A stretch of 64,000 nt of DNA from Mactra quadrangularis (lineage: Eukaryota; Mollusca; Bivalvia; Venerida; Mactridae), in assembly GCA_025267735.1 (NCBI GenBank), contig CM046297.1, positions 30,902,011-30,966,010 of the forward strand, read 5' to 3'. Shown here piece after piece: positions 1-13,069 of this stretch. The notes under the pieces are model-generated. The model ran no database searches. It was not told the origin of the DNA and saw only the letters and a list, made by a program, of their open reading frames with translations. Within the stretch, counting starts at the first letter, position 1; each line of letters begins with the position of its first letter. The position numbers and the translations under genes are program-made.

Positions 1-699
1 TAGATTGCTAGTATTAATTAAAGATTAACAGTAAAACATGTTTGACAGTGTTTGCTTATCCCACAATAAGGCCCTTGTTCTATCTATATTAAATATAGCG
101 CTATGTTGCTTTCATATTGCATATATGAATAGTTACTCAGTATGCCATTAAAATTTAGAGAAAAGTGTGAGTGATTTTTTCATTTTGCAACTTGAAATAA
201 AATAAACTCACAAAAATTTGCAAGCCCAATTCTTTGTTTAATTCAAGCCCTGCTTTAAATGCAGAAGAAAATTAAATAAAAACTAACAATTGTATGATAC
301 AAACATCCAAACCTTAATTAAACCAACACAAAGAAAATAAATCTAACAACTGATTTCTAATCCAACACTACAGAAACAATTGCTAAAATAAAACACTATC
401 AACACAATGAAAGCTAAAAACAGCAATTACCAGATTTCAGTAATTTTCTACATTTAAAGTTGTATAACCTTCAAGAATGACATAACAATTAATTATAGAA
501 TGAATTCATAACAATGTTCATAATTTATATGACACAATACATTTAGTATTGCCAAGGTTATACGAAATATATATATATTAATGTAAGTATAATATATATT
601 GTGACATTACTTATAGTATCTACAATTAACAGGTAAACTTCTTGTTTCCTTAAATTTACTTAAGATTTTCTATCATCAACTAGGATCAATTTACAGTAT
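1..699. other. AT-rich sequence, nothing recognised
   Basis: No open frame with exon-like borders, no tandem repeat and no RNA-gene boxes were seen. It is probably intronic, because calcium channel beta-subunit exons pointing leftwards lie further right. Confidence 0.4.
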
Positions 700-963
700 C
701 AGGGTTTGACACCAGGGATTCTGAGGATCCCTAAAACTTGGGAGGAACCCCAGTGATGTTTAGCTAGGGGTTACTTCTGGATCCCTAAAAAATGCCCTGC
801 TTTTACATAAATTTGAGCTCCTATGAATTATTTACCATAAATTATGACTTATATTTTTTTTTGTCTGTTATTGGAGGAATCCCTTACATTAAGGAGGAAT
901 CTATGAATAGCTGACTAGGGATTCCTTGTGTATCTCTGGTAAAACAGTAAATGTTGAACCCTG
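700..963. mobile_element. Possible hAT-like MITE, 264 bp
   Basis: The left end reads CAGGGTTTGACACC and the reverse complement of the right end reads CAGGGTTCAACATT. CAGGG termini are typical of hAT transposons. Both sides are directly flanked by cagtat (694-699 and 964-969), which is shorter than the expected 8-bp hAT duplication. Inside are internal inverted and repeated motifs such as GGATCCCTAAAA. No transposase is present. The class assignment is inference. Confidence 0.5.
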
Positions 964-1056
964 CAGTATTTGTGTTTATTCAAGGTTTATTAGGGTTATA
1001 TGACAACAAAGGGTCAAGTGAGGCAGACAATTCACCTGACTATCATTACAGAGATA

Positions 1057-1426
1057 CACCAATATTAAACTACAGCCCTTATTAACATTCTCACACCAAT
1101 ATTAAACTACAGCCCTTATTAACTTTCTCACACCAATATTAAACTACAGCCCTTATTAACTTTCTCACACCAATATTAAACTACAGCCCTTATTAACTTT
1201 CTCACACCAATATTAAACTACAGCCCTTATTAACATTCTCACACCAATATTAAACTACAGCCCTTATTAACATTCTCACACAAATATTAAACTACAGCCC
1301 TTATTAACTTTCTCACACCAATATTAAACTACAGCCCTTATTAACTTTCTCACACCAATATTAAACTACAGCCCTTATTAACTTTCTCACACCAATATTA
1401 AACTACAGCCCTTATTAACTTTCTCA
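1057..1426. repeat. Minisatellite, 10 x 37 bp
   Basis: Exactly ten head-to-tail units of 37 bp beginning caccaatattaaactacagc. Units are nearly identical and differ mainly at an aacatt/aacttt site, plus one caccaa/cacaaa change. High homogeneity suggests recent expansion. No coding role is suggested. Confidence 0.95.
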
Positions 1427-2603
1427 CACTAAGTGTCAACATCTGTAGCTGGACAGAAACCTATGACCTTCAACCAAGAAGAAATTACATTGATCTAAAG
1501 TTGAGTAAGATTGTCATATAACTATATGTTCAGAATGAAATACCAACATATACTATATTTGACCAAACATTACTTCATTCTGACAACACTACCTAAAGTC
1601 TGTCAACATTAGCACTATATTACAATAACATAACTATCTTCATATACCACTAGTACACTGAATTTCTTCACTATATCTAAGTCCTTATTTCTCATACATA
1701 AACCATATAATAATAAAAAATATACACAAAGTGAATCACAAATGATTCTATAACCGGCTGATGTAAAGTATAGGTTAACACTAAGAAAGTTTATAAATCA
1801 TGTAAAAAATTAAAGCATCCCTTCTGAAACATAAATCAAGCCAAATTGAAATTCCTCAAACTTTTACCAACAGTTCACAACACCACACATTCAATTTTAA
1901 CCTCCTTGTCAAAATAAATATATCAAACACTAAATCATCACAGATTAACAATGCTCAGTGTTTAATCCATAACAACATGAATCATCAATATCTAAACTAA
2001 CACTGACTATTGTCTCTTCTTTAAATATAATACCCAAATTTAAACAACACAAATTTCTAGATTTTAAATTTTCCTTCAGCAAAAAGGAACTCTAAGGCAC
2101 CAAACTCATGGAATTCATAGAAATAGTTCACAAAATGATAGTCTCCAATTTAAGACAAAAAAACAAAGCAACATAAGTTTTAATATCTTAAAATTTTCCT
2201 TAAACAAAAAACTGTGAAAGAACTAAGGCACCAGACTTGTGCAGTTATCTTGAAAGTTCTATAAGAAGCTTAAAATAATTCTCTTTCTTTAAGTTTCCTT
2301 ATCAGTAACATGGATTTCTAGAAGACCGTTGAGATTGTAAGACAAGTATGGTCGATTGTTTCATGTATAGCTAGGATCAATACAACACAAATATAAAATA
2401 TAACACAGTATCAATATCTCATACAATCTGAGGATAAATCTATTGTTTTATTGTTTAGTTCTCCACTGCAATGTAATAAACTGTAACCATAAAAAGATAA
2501 ATTTGTTTAAACAAGAATAATTGGATAATACAAGTTAACATAATTGTCTGGCTACATCAAAACAGAATCTGAATGATAAAGAACTTAAGGGTCAATTTTA
2601 ATC
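1427..2603. other. AT-rich sequence, nothing recognised
   Basis: No exon, RNA gene or clear transposon end was seen in this stretch. Confidence 0.35.
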
Positions 2604-3160
2604 TAAATGCTTGGTTTCAATAAACCAGTATATATTGAGGTACTATATATAATTGTTCCTAAATGCTTGGTTAAGATTCCCTTCAATAAACCAGTATATA
2701 TTGAGGTACTTTATAATTATAATAGGCCTTCAAATGCTTGGTTAAGTTTCTCTCGTTTGTTTGTTTGTTTTGTTGGGTTTAGAGCCGTAGCACACATTTT
2801 ATAGGTCATATAACGGCAGACAGTCAACCTACTCACTCCTCCTGGAAAGGCTTAATCTATGGATTTAGCTGTTAACCAACTACTAAGCACATACTTTTGT
2901 CAGTGACTGACAACTGCCCTACATAATTAAAAATCATTGGTAGGAGAAGGAATGGCCGTAGAAAAAATTTCATGACCAAACACCATGAAAGTATGACACG
3001 CCTGGGAATCGAACCCACGACCCCTCTATCAGTAGACTTGCGTGCTACCAACTGAGCTAGCCGGGCGGCTTAAGTTTCTCTCAATAAACCAGTATATATT
3101 AGGGTAATATATATATTTTGCCCCTAAATGCTTGATTAAGCTTCTCTCTGCTTATTGATT
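2604..3160. repeat. Short diverged repeat of about 60 bp, four partial copies, split by a SINE
   Basis: The block taaatgcttggttaag followed by aataaaccagtatatatt recurs at about 2604, 2659 and 2729, with a last partial copy at about 3125. The third copy is cut between taagtttctctc and aataaacc by the SINE at 2755-3069. Confidence 0.75.
2755..3069 (-). mobile_element. tRNA-Lys-derived SINE, copy 1, with 13-bp target duplication
   Basis: On the minus strand the head reads GCCCGGCTAGCTCAGTTGG (A box) and then GGTTCGATTCC (B box), which resembles animal tRNA-Lys. A conserved body of about 220 bp follows, with a tail of AAACCCAACAAAAC and then a CAAA repeat. The perfect direct repeat ttaagtttctctc flanks it at 2742-2754 and 3070-3082, which proves retroposition. 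No protein is encoded; mobilisation would depend on a partner LINE. Confidence 0.93.
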
Positions 3161-4401
3161 TTATAGGCTAGAGTATTTAGAGAAAGCAAAATAAAGACAG
3201 TTACTGCTAAAACCATATGACAAAATGAACATTTTAAGATTAGAAAGCATCAAAATCCATACTACTTATGGAGAAGGTAAACATTTCAACCATTATTTAT
3301 TGTATCCCTTTAAACTTTAGGAGACAAAGATAGGCAAGGTGGGATAATTCTTTGACCTTGGAATTTTACCTTGTCACCGGAAGTATTGAAGTAGATATGT
3401 CTGTCATGAGACAATGGGAGCTTATATTTCTGCCAATAAATGACAAAGACATGACCAATTCAAGAAAATGAAGTAAATCCGACAGACAGAACAATATGAT
3501 TCCAGTATAATATTCTCTTGTATCCATGGTATGGTATAGATACAGTAGTTGTATCTTATAATGTCCCCATCCTCTCAAAGGTCCATTTTCTCTCTCCTTC
3601 CTGTTCCATGTATACCAATGTATTATATCAAGATAAAACAAACATTGTATCATGTTATATAGACTACAGTACATTTAGTACAAACTTCTTATAAAGGCAA
3701 GGTCTAATATGTCTACTCATGTATTGATTTAACCATACAATCAGTGAGTCAGTGTTAAAGTCATTTGTGATGATTTCACAATTTCTCTAGAAAATTTCCT
3801 AATTACTTCTTATCTTAGAGGAAAACCAAAGGAACAAAGTAAAAATTGTGTTTGGTTTGAATTTCCTGTAGTTTATAGAGACTTCAACTATTACATGATA
3901 TCATTGTATCAAGTCTGTGTTTTAATGATCATGATATTGACCACAATGGAAACAAGGAAATTCACATTTTGTACTATCCTTAATAGATGAAAATAATTAT
4001 GTCCTAGTTCAATGAATGTAATTTACTTATTGTAATATATTTTTACTGTTTTAATAATTCTTGTGCTATGTACATCATTATTTTCACAAAAGCCTTTGGC
4101 TTCACAAGTATACTTAGCATAGATGAATGCTATGTATACATGCTCAGCCTCCCACTTTTATTCTAATAATGACCCCATCCATCTTGGATATGGGGACATT
4201 TTCAAAGACAGAAATGATTTTATTGTTGGTTGAAAGTCCAATGTTATATGATAAAGAGATAAACTTTCCTAATAGAAGTATTACCACCAAGTATTCCTAC
4301 ATCACACTGTATAGAAAATAGGATAATTGTTTTGATTGCTTAAACAGGAACAATTATAAGAACTCAATCATAACCTTTAGTTTACAACTATTTATAAACA
4401 A
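3161..4401. other. AT-rich sequence, nothing recognised
   Basis: A 102-codon minus-strand open frame at 3366-3674 shows no recognisable domain or splice context and is treated as chance. No RNA gene or transposon end was recognised. Confidence 0.3.
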
Positions 4402-5354
4402 ATTGGCTAAGATGATAGTAGATTGCCAGGATGACCATAGATTGCCAGGATGACCATAGATTGCCAAGATGACCATAGATTGCCAGGATGACAATAGATT
4501 GCCAAGATGACCATAAATTGCTAGGATGACCAGATTGCCAGGATGACCATAGATTGCAAAGTTGACCATAGATATCCAGGATGACCATAGATAGCCAGGA
4601 TGATCATAGATTGCCAGGATGACAATATATTGCCAGGATGACCATAGATTGTCAAGTTGACCATAAATTGCCAGGATGACAATAGATTGCCAAGATGACC
4701 ATAAATTGCTAGGATGACCAGATTGCCAGGATGACCATAGATTGCAAAGTTGACCATAGATATCCAGGATGACCATAGATAGCCAGGATGATCATAGATT
4801 GCCAAGATGACCATAAATTGCCAAGATGACCATAGATTGCCAAGATGATATTAGATTGCCAAGATGACCATAGATTGTCAAGTTGATCATAGATTGTCAA
4901 GTTGACCATAGATTGTCAAGATGACCATAGATTGCCAAGATGACAGTAGATTGCCAAGCTTACCACAGATTGCCAAGTTGACCATAGAAAGCTAAGATGA
5001 CCATAGATTGCTAAGATGATCATAGATTGCCAAGATGGAAGCAAATTGCCAAGTTGACCATAGAAAGCTAAGATGACCATAGATTGCCAAGATGACCATA
5101 GATTGCCATGATGACCATAGATTGCCAGGATAACCATAGATTGCCAAGATGACCATAGATTGCCAGGATGACCATAGATTGCCAAGATGACCATAGATTG
5201 CCAAGATGACCATAGATTGCCAGGATGACCATAGATTGCCAGGATGACCATAGATTGCCAGGATGACCATAGATTGCCAAGATGACCATAGATTGCCAGG
5301 ATGACCATAGATTGCCAAGATGACCATAGATTGCCAAGATGACAGAAGATTGCT
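4402..5354. repeat. Minisatellite, 19-bp unit, about 50 copies
   Basis: The unit is approximately gatgaccatagattgccaa. The right half (about 5080-5340) is the most uniform; the left half is more diverged and carries a higher-order duplication in which 4491-4617 is repeated at 4679-4805, a 188-bp period. The unit lacks stops on the minus strand, so spurious frames of 66-140 codons appear there. The edges are degenerate. Confidence 0.95.
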
Positions 5355-7370
5355 CACCTGAATTCAATACTACCCTTTGTACAACAAAAATGCTGACCAT
5401 GCTTTAATATATTTGATTTAGTTCCATTTGACCTCATATTACTCATTGAAAAACTTGTCAGAGGATTCATTGATATAACGCTATTGACAAATACATGTAG
5501 TGTATGAAAATTGGAGCAAAAAAATGAACTCTAGAGTGTTCATAAAGTGTTGGACATCAGCCACTAAAACATATAAAGTTGAAAAGTGACCATTGTAAAT
5601 ATAATTAGATGAACAGTTTCACATCCTAAAAGGTATGGCAATAAAAGTATTTATAGTTAAACCTGATTTTGTGAGTCTTATCACTAATACAATGGTTCCT
5701 GTAGTTACTTGATTTGATAGTGGAAGTAAACAAAGAATATTAAAGTACAAATATATGATCCTATTTATATAATAGACCAGACTGCAGTAGTCAGTACATC
5801 AGTCAATTCACTACATCAGATTCCAATGTATGGCTCACTACATCTTACATCAATATTGATTATATATACAAACATACATAAATCAATGTAATGACAGGTC
5901 AATGTGTCTGATATAAACTTTGCTTTAATTATCATACATCAATAAATAATAACAAGAAAATTCTAGATCTAGTATAGTATCAAGTCTGTGAATATAATGT
6001 CAAAGTAATTGCCATGATGCACTGATATTACCTAAAACAATGTCGAGTTCCTACAATTTGTCTCTTCATAATTGTCAAAATTGGGCTTTTTAAAATCTTT
6101 TGATGATCTGATGCCAGTTAAAAAATGTAATTTAACAGAATATGTTTAATACATGTGGAAACCACAAAAAGCCGGTTTTTCATCAAGATCTGTCCATATA
6201 TGACAGAGATATCCAACATAATAAAAACTTTAATGCAAACATTACAAAGGGAAATTATCCATAATAAAGCCCAGTAGAGTTTTGGTTACTTTCTAATTCT
6301 ATTCATCACATAATATGTTATCATTGTATAAAGTTTCATAAATATCTGACAATAAATGGCAGAAATATATGGTAAAGAAGAAACTTTAATGCAATTGTTA
6401 ACGACATCATACTTCCGCCAACCAACATCCCCCTCTCACCCAGGTTTTGCCAAACTATTAACTAAATGTTTTCGTTAAAAGATCCAGCTAAAAACAACAT
6501 GATCTAGAATGCTCCAGCAATGAAGAGTTTGATTCTAGGTTCCTGATGGCTATTAGGCCTGAGTTAGATAATTATACATCCAGACAATACAACAATGAAC
6601 ATATAATCTTAGTTCATATAGCAAAATATCTAAGTCATATAAGAATTTCAAGCACCTGAGGAAGTTATACCCTTCCATGAAAATTTGACGATAAAGTCAA
6701 TTTTCTTCCATTAATAGGGTATATTGAGAAGTTTCAGACCTTGTGGAAGGGTATGTGAGTACTGGTCATAGACAAGGGTCCAGGAAAGCTAGGTAACATG
6801 ACTGGACCATATAAAATAACTTAAATTGAGTTAACATGGCATTAAACCCAGAATAAAAGTAAATATATCAAGAAGTGAAGCCTTATATATCACTTCCTCT
6901 CAAATTACCTCCTAGGCTCCAATTAAAAATCAATTAGATAACCAATAATCAACAGTATCAAACCAAAAATACACAGGTGACAAGACATACAAGTCCATAG
7001 TTATCATCTATCACAGTACCTTACACTAATCTAGCACAAGAAACATTGTCTCTACTATTCTTATCTAAGATACTATAACCACACCATATCATATATATAA
7101 TACATTTGTACAAGAGATAAAATACAAGTGTCATGCAGAGACAAAAAACCCACAAATTATCAAGATGTCACGAAATACATCTGCCACACCCTTTGATGAA
7201 ATAACCTGGCAGCAAACATCCTGATTAGGTTTGGTGAAAATTGTATAAAACTGATCAATTAAAATTGAGTACATAGAAGAAGCCTACATGTTAAGGTACC
7301 GGTTTTCTAACTATGAGTGAAGCATTGCACAAGCTAGCTGCAAACCTATAGTTAAATTTTATTCAACTGT
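5355..7370. other. AT-rich sequence, little recognised
   Basis: No exon or RNA gene was seen. At about 6655-6750 a short inverted pair (ATACCCTTCCA and TGGAAGGGTAT) suggests an old small transposon remnant. A related CCTACCCTTCCACAAGG stretch occurs at 18774-18790. Confidence 0.35.
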
Positions 7371-7479
7371 CAGTGGCGCATACATTAACGCCGCTGATTT
7401 TAATATTCACTACAGTACTTCAGTACTTACAGCGAATAAAATTAGATTTATAGCAGGGAAGTTAATGTATGCAGCACTG
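7371..7479. repeat. 109-bp foldback (CAGTG...CACTG), probable miniature transposon
   Basis: The left arm CAGTGGCGCATACATTAAC pairs with the right arm GTTAATGTATGCAGCACTG. The inner parts (ATTTTAATATTCACT and AGCGAATAAAAT) pair imperfectly, so almost the whole segment can fold into one hairpin. CAGTG ends fit hAT or other TIR MITEs. No flanking duplication was found. Confidence 0.65.
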
Positions 7480-7964
7480 AGGGTGAGACAAATACAATGA
7501 TGCAAATGATCTTAGAAATAGCTTTCAACAAACAAACATTTATAATCAGTTCCTTAGTAAAGCTTTACAGAAACACCAATGAAAATAAAGTATCACATAA
7601 ATAATCAAAGCACTACTTAATGAAACACTAAAACAATATAATCCATGTGAAGTAAGTAAAACCATCAATACAATATAACTATATAATGTTATAATGTGAG
7701 CAGACGCACATACATAGAATGACACAGTGTTGTAATCTATACAAATATGGAGACAAGACCATTAAACAATTCCACAATCAATACTCTCTCATAATATAAT
7801 TATAAAATCACTCAGTAATATAATACAAACATAAGGCCAGTACAAATTATCTATTTGATTATCATTAACATTTCCTCCATTAATATTGCTTTCAAACTAC
7901 TTCATTTGTAAGTAAAACTCACAGAACACAAACTATTGATGATAAATATAAGTCAAGAGGGTCT

Positions 7965-8270
7965 CTAGCAGCCCGGCTAGCTCAGTTGGTAGCACGCAAG
8001 TCTACTGATCGAGGAGTCATGGGTTCCATTTCCGGGCAGGGCATACTTTCACGGAGCTTGGTCATGAAATTATTTCTATGGCCATTCCCTTTTACTAATG
8101 ATTCTTAATTATGTAGGGCAGTTGTCAGTCACTGACAAAAGTATGCGCCTAGTAATTGGTCAACAGCTAAATCCAGAGATTTAGCCTTTCCAGTGAGTAG
8201 GTTGAGTGACCGCCATTATATGACCTATACAATGTGTTGCTACAGCATTAAACCCAACAAAACAAACAAA
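7965..8270 (+). mobile_element. tRNA-Lys-derived SINE, copy 2, with 11-bp target duplication
   Basis: The head GCCCGGCTAGCTCAGTTGG starts at 7971. The body carries the family core gttgtcagtcactgacaaaa and the tail ends TTAAACCCAACAAAAC plus AAAC repeats. The perfect direct repeat caagagggtct flanks it at 7954-7964 and 8271-8281. The B box is slightly degraded (GGTTCCATTTCC). Confidence 0.93.
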
Positions 8271-8639
8271 CAAGAGGGTCTAAACAACCATAGATCACTG
8301 ACATGAGTTCACAAGTTGTACCATTCATAAAGACACTCAGGTTTGACAAACTAATATTTTATCCAGTGGTCTAGATTATGAAACATTGAATGATTAATTA
8401 TTTAACTGTGTCAGTGTTCCATTAGCCTGGTTTCAAGAGATCTGAAACATTTTTGCCACATCAAGTATCCTGGTACTTGAAACATTGAAGGAAAAAGTAG
8501 ATAGAGCACAATGCTATAGACACAATAATCATAGTAAATAAATTGTATCATTATACCTCACATGGTTTGTTTACTATATAACCTAATGTGACATCATCAG
8601 GTGAGAAATCCAAAATAGCACCCTCTTGATTTTTTTTTT

Positions 8640-8946
8640 GCAAATCTTACATGCAGCGACTGATAGAATCTAGCTTCTTCAAGTCTATACAGTCATTTAG
8701 GACTATGATATATGTTGTACGAACAATCGAATGAGCCCCTTTCTGTTAAAATTTTTGTAACTAAAGCTTAGATTAATTGAACGATGGAAAAACTGACGCT
8801 TCGCTGCTTTCATTTCGCGAAAGGAAACATTTTCCAATGAAATAAAAAATCATCAGATACTGGTACGTTAAATTAATACCACGGTACATATTGCCGCAGC
8901 TGCATATTGCAATATACCGGTATACTGGTATATCTTGCCAGCCCTA
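8640..8946 (-). mobile_element. Truncated hAT-like element with BED-finger remnant
   Basis: Read on the minus strand from 8946, it begins TAGGGCTGGCAAGATATACC, then TACCGGTATATTGCAATA, then a block TTTTTTATTTCATTGG, and reaches codons Cys-Lys-Ile-Cys at 8651-8640. The same order of blocks is found at 31439-31675, so the two are copies of one family. The CxxC resembles the start of a BED zinc finger of hAT transposases. The far end was not found; it is probably a 5'-end fragment. Confidence 0.65.
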
Positions 8947-9886
8947 CTAACCATGATGTACAAGAACCTACATTCAATAAAATTATAAATCCTACAAAAT
9001 AAAGCAATATACAAAATATATCAGGATAGTAAACTCCTACCTGTAAATAATTTATAATCATTTATACAGAAACCCAGCTCTTGCCAGAAACAACATATAT
9101 CAGAGAAAATACACCATAGAAGAAACAAGTATCCAAAACACATTAATTCCCATCAGGAACCTTGACTACTACAATTTTCTATTAACTATTCAAAATACAC
9201 AGTCACATCAATATTCAATATTTGTTTCATTGTCATCATCAATATGACACAATCCAGACAAACCCTTATAAAAGGGTCGGCAAAAACTAATAAAAAATAC
9301 CCCTAAGAATTTAAAGAAGGGCAGCCCCTAAAGTCACTATCATCTACAGTAAAAAAAGAAGCAACATAATATCAGCAGAGTGGTCCCCAGTTCTAACACT
9401 ACTATTAACATGATACTAAACAACAACTATAACAAGTAATCAAAATCTAACAAATGATTATCTATATTTTGTTGAACAGAAAACCTAATTAATACACTCT
9501 CCAATCATTAAGGTAAAAAAGTCAGCTTATAAAACAAGGAACCACACTATGTGAAAGTTGTAGGACCATAGAACACATAAGTTGATTTATTATGCTATAA
9601 ACAGTGAACATTTTGAGTTAAAATATATTTACTGAACTAATTTCTATGAATGTTTTATTAACAAATTCAAGTAACAAACTAACTTCCCAAAGAACAAATA
9701 AGCAACCAGACTGATAAGCATAAAAAACACCTTGACTGTCCCAAACGTTATCAAATAAGATGCCAATACCAAGAGACTGTTCTATTATGTCATTATTTGC
9801 AACACTACTAAACAATCAATATATCTTTACAAACATTAAGTCCTATCAAGAAATTCCACTATATAAATTTGACATTAAAGTTATAG
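8947..9886. other. AT-rich sequence, nothing recognised
   Basis: No exon-like frames, RNA genes or transposon termini were recognised. Confidence 0.35.
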
Positions 9887-10165
9887 GCCTGTTTGGCTAG
9901 CTCAGTTGGTAGCATGTGAGTTTACTGAGGGATTCATGGGAAAGGCATAATATTGTGACTTTTGATGTCATGAAATAACTTCACGGCCATTCTCCCCTAC
10001 CACTGATTCTTAATCATCTAGGACAATTGTCAGACACTGACGGAAGTAAGCCCCTAGAAACTGGTTAACAGCTAAATCCAGAGATTAGCCTTTCAAGAGG
10101 CAGTGAGTAAGGTTGACTGATATGACCTATACAATGTGTTCCAAGGGTGTTAAACCCAACAGAAA
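9887..10165 (+). mobile_element. tRNA-Lys-derived SINE, copy 3, diverged
   Basis: The A-box region GGCTAGCTCAGTTGGTAGCA is intact, but the B-box part is partly deleted. The body (ttgtcagacactgacggaag, ggttaacagctaaatccaga) and the tail gttaaacccaaca identify the family. No target duplication is recognisable, so this is an older copy. Confidence 0.85.
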
Positions 10166-10219
10166 ATTAACATGATAATGTAGAAGAATATCTACCAGTT
10201 TTGATCCAAGATCAAATGC

Positions 10220-10510
10220 AACTAGACCTATCACTGAATGAGATAAAATACCCCTAACTGTTCTAAGTCAAGAAATAGGAAATTGAGCAAATAAAGATTT
10301 TTCATCAAAGAGCCATAACTCTGCAAAAAATCAAACAGACCATAAGGCATAACCAAAATTGGATATGCACATGTCTGCTTGATATGTTGTAAATGTTTGA
10401 AGTTTAAATCCAATCCGTGAAATAGGTGCTGAAGATTTGAGCAGACAAGTAAAAGCTACAGACCAACCAACCGACCCACTGACAAGTTGAGTCCTATATT
10501 ATTTAAATGT
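10220..10510. repeat. Diverged interspersed repeat of a type common in molluscs
   Basis: Contains agagccataactctgcaaa and, about 110 bp later, aatccgtgaaataggtgctg, then gaccaaccaaccgaccca. From general knowledge this order resembles abundant mollusc repeats that end in a GACGG/GACC-type microsatellite. There are no clear ends. A 60-codon minus-strand frame inside it is treated as noise. Confidence 0.4.
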
Positions 10511-11411
10511 GGTCCAATAAAAGTATGTAAAATATGTAAAACAAAAGTCTTGTAGAAGAATGTTGTAGTTTACAGTAGATCACACATAACCAACAAAGTG
10601 ATGAATTATTAATGTGTTCATGTCAACTACAGTAATTTACTATGTTAGCAATCATACATGGCTATATTACTTGTTGAATTATTTATCATTCTTTCACTAA
10701 CACTAGAAAAAGCAAAATGAATTAGCTAGAAGTCTTATTTTCTAACAAGTAGAGAGAGAATATCACTAGACAACCATAAAGAGGCAGAACTATGTAGATG
10801 TGAAAATAAAACATAACATGCCCTACTGAAATGTACAAGTTTTGATTGGTTCAGAGGGGAGGATGCCACATGGAGTGATGTCATACATCAATAATGTCAG
10901 GACATGACAATAACTTTTTTTATTCTGGTCAAAACAATTATGTTAATCTCTGACTATGACCTTAGTTAATATCTTTTTTTGAGGTACATTAAAATTAATG
11001 AAACATATTGAATTAATTGAATTTGTTATATAAACAAAAACCAATGCAACAAAGATATGAAACTTTAAGTAAGATTAAAAATTATCTTGTTTGTTTACTT
11101 ACATGTATGAAATATTCTCGATGAAAAGAAACAAAAAAATGATGTAAGTACCTCACCAATTGATGAACTCAATTGTTAATAAAATATATATAAAGAGATA
11201 TTTGTATATGAAAGAATTCAACTGAAATAACCATACTAGAAGTTATCTAAGTACATTCAACCATTTAAAGCATATAAAACAGACAAAATCAGTTATTCAA
11301 CTTATTGTTTCTAAAAAGGCTAAGATCTCTAGATCCAGAACTGAGAAAATACCTTATAAGAAAATACTGGCCAACTTCTACCATACCTGATAAAACCATA
11401 TACTAGAGAAA
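10511..11411. other. AT-rich sequence, nothing recognised
   Basis: No recognisable gene or repeat terminus. Confidence 0.35.
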
Positions 11412-11518
11412 AAACAAGTCATGTACATGACCAGATATTTATAAATATGACCAGGCAGAAGTTATGAACATGACCAAAAGTAAAAGACATGACCAAGAAT
11501 GTATGAACATGAAAAATA

Positions 11519-11790
11519 ATGCTCACTAGTGATACCCCCGCAAAAATCTAAAAATATGCGACAAACAGGAAGTAGATGAGCAAGGAGCATGAAATCGCTT
11601 TACACCACATGGGACTATGGGATGAAGCAATACGCAAAGTATTAGGCTGCTGCATGTTATAGTTGCTGAGAAAACTGCGACGGAAATGTTTGTAACGGAC
11701 GGACGGATGGACGGACGGACGGACGGACGGACGGACGCACGGACAAGGGTAAAACAGTATACCCCCCTCTTCTTCGAAGCGGGGGTATAA
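11519..11790 (-). mobile_element. HINE/pearl-like non-autonomous element, copy A
   Basis: Read on the minus strand it starts TATACCCCCGCTTCGAAGAA, carries a (GTCC)n microsatellite, and ends with the subterminal inverse GCGGGGGTAT (on + atacccccgc). This copy has lost the second arm of the terminal stem-loop. Subterminal inverted repeats, a microsatellite and a 3' stem-loop are the layout of Helentron-associated elements such as DINE-1; bivalve pearl elements look similar. It is inserted in the 23-bp minisatellite. No protein is encoded. Confidence 0.8.
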
Positions 11791-13069
11791 AAAGAAATGA
11801 ACATGGCCATAAAGAAGTAATAAACATGGTAAAGAAGTTATGAACATGGCAAATAAATTATGAAAATGACCCAAAACAAAGTTTTAAACATGACAAAGAA
11901 GAAGTTTTGAACATGGCCAAAAAGACGTTATAAACATGACCAAGAAGAAGTTATGAACATGGCCAAGAAGAAGTTATGGACATGACCAAGAAGAAGTTAT
12001 GAATATGACTAAGAAAAAATATGGACATGACTAAGAAGAAGTTATGGACATGACCAAGAAGTTATGGACATGACCAACAAGAAGTTATGGACATGACCAA
12101 GAAGAAGTTATGGACATGACCAAGAAGAAGTTATGGACATGACCAACAAGAAGTTATGGACATGACCAACAAGAAGTTATGGACATGACCAAGAAGAAGT
12201 TATGGACGTGACCAACAAAAAGTTATGGACATGACCAAGAAGAAGTTATGGATGTGACCAAGAAGAAGATATGGACATGACAAACAAGAAGTTATGGACA
12301 TGACCAACAAGAAGTTATGGACATGACCAAGAAGAAGTTATGGGCATGACCAACAAGAAGTTATGGATGTGACCAAGAAGAAGATATGAACAAGGCCAAG
12401 AAGAAGATATGGACATGACCAACAAGAAGTTATAAACATGGCCAAGGAGAATTTATGAAATGAACAAGAAGAAGTTATGTTCATGGTCAGAAAGACGTTA
12501 TAAACATGGCCAAGAAGAAATCATGAGCATGCCAAGATATTTTTATACACGGCCAATGCAAAATTATAATCATCACCAAAAAGACATAAACATGGCCAAG
12601 AATGTACTTGTATAAACATAGTCATAAACAAGGTAAAGATATGAATATGGCCAAGATAAGTAATTAACTTGACCAAAAAGATGCTATAAAGCATGGCCAA
12701 AAAAAGTATTACACATCTCCAAGAAGTAAGGGACATGGAAAAGAATAAGTTTTGAACATATCCAAAAATAAAATATAAAAAGACCAAGAAGATATAAACA
12801 TAACCAAGAATGTTTAAACTTGGCCAAGGAGAAGACAGAAGTTATGAACATAACCAATAGGTTATGAGCATGACCAAGGCTTAGTTATGAACATCTCCAA
12901 GAAGTTAAGAACATGACCAAGAAGGAGTAATGAACATAGCCAAAATGATATGAACATAACCATTAAGTTATGATCATGTTATGGTCAAGAAAATATTGAC
13001 ATGACCAAGAAGTTATAGACATGGCTAAGGAGGAGCCATGAACATAGCCAAAAAGTTATGATCATGACC

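Noticed and set aside
1057..1426. CRISPR array (regular direct repeats)
   Set aside because: Units are contiguous 37-bp tandem repeats without unique spacers, in a eukaryotic context.
4354..5400. Several minus-strand frames rich in MVILAIYGHPGNLWSSWQ
   Set aside because: Translation of the 19-bp minisatellite in all frames.
11526..11874. Frames containing SVRPSVRPS-type repeats, also at 13088-13360 and 16447-16701
   Set aside because: They translate the HINE-like elements and their GGAC microsatellite; the similarity among them is element homology, not a gene family.
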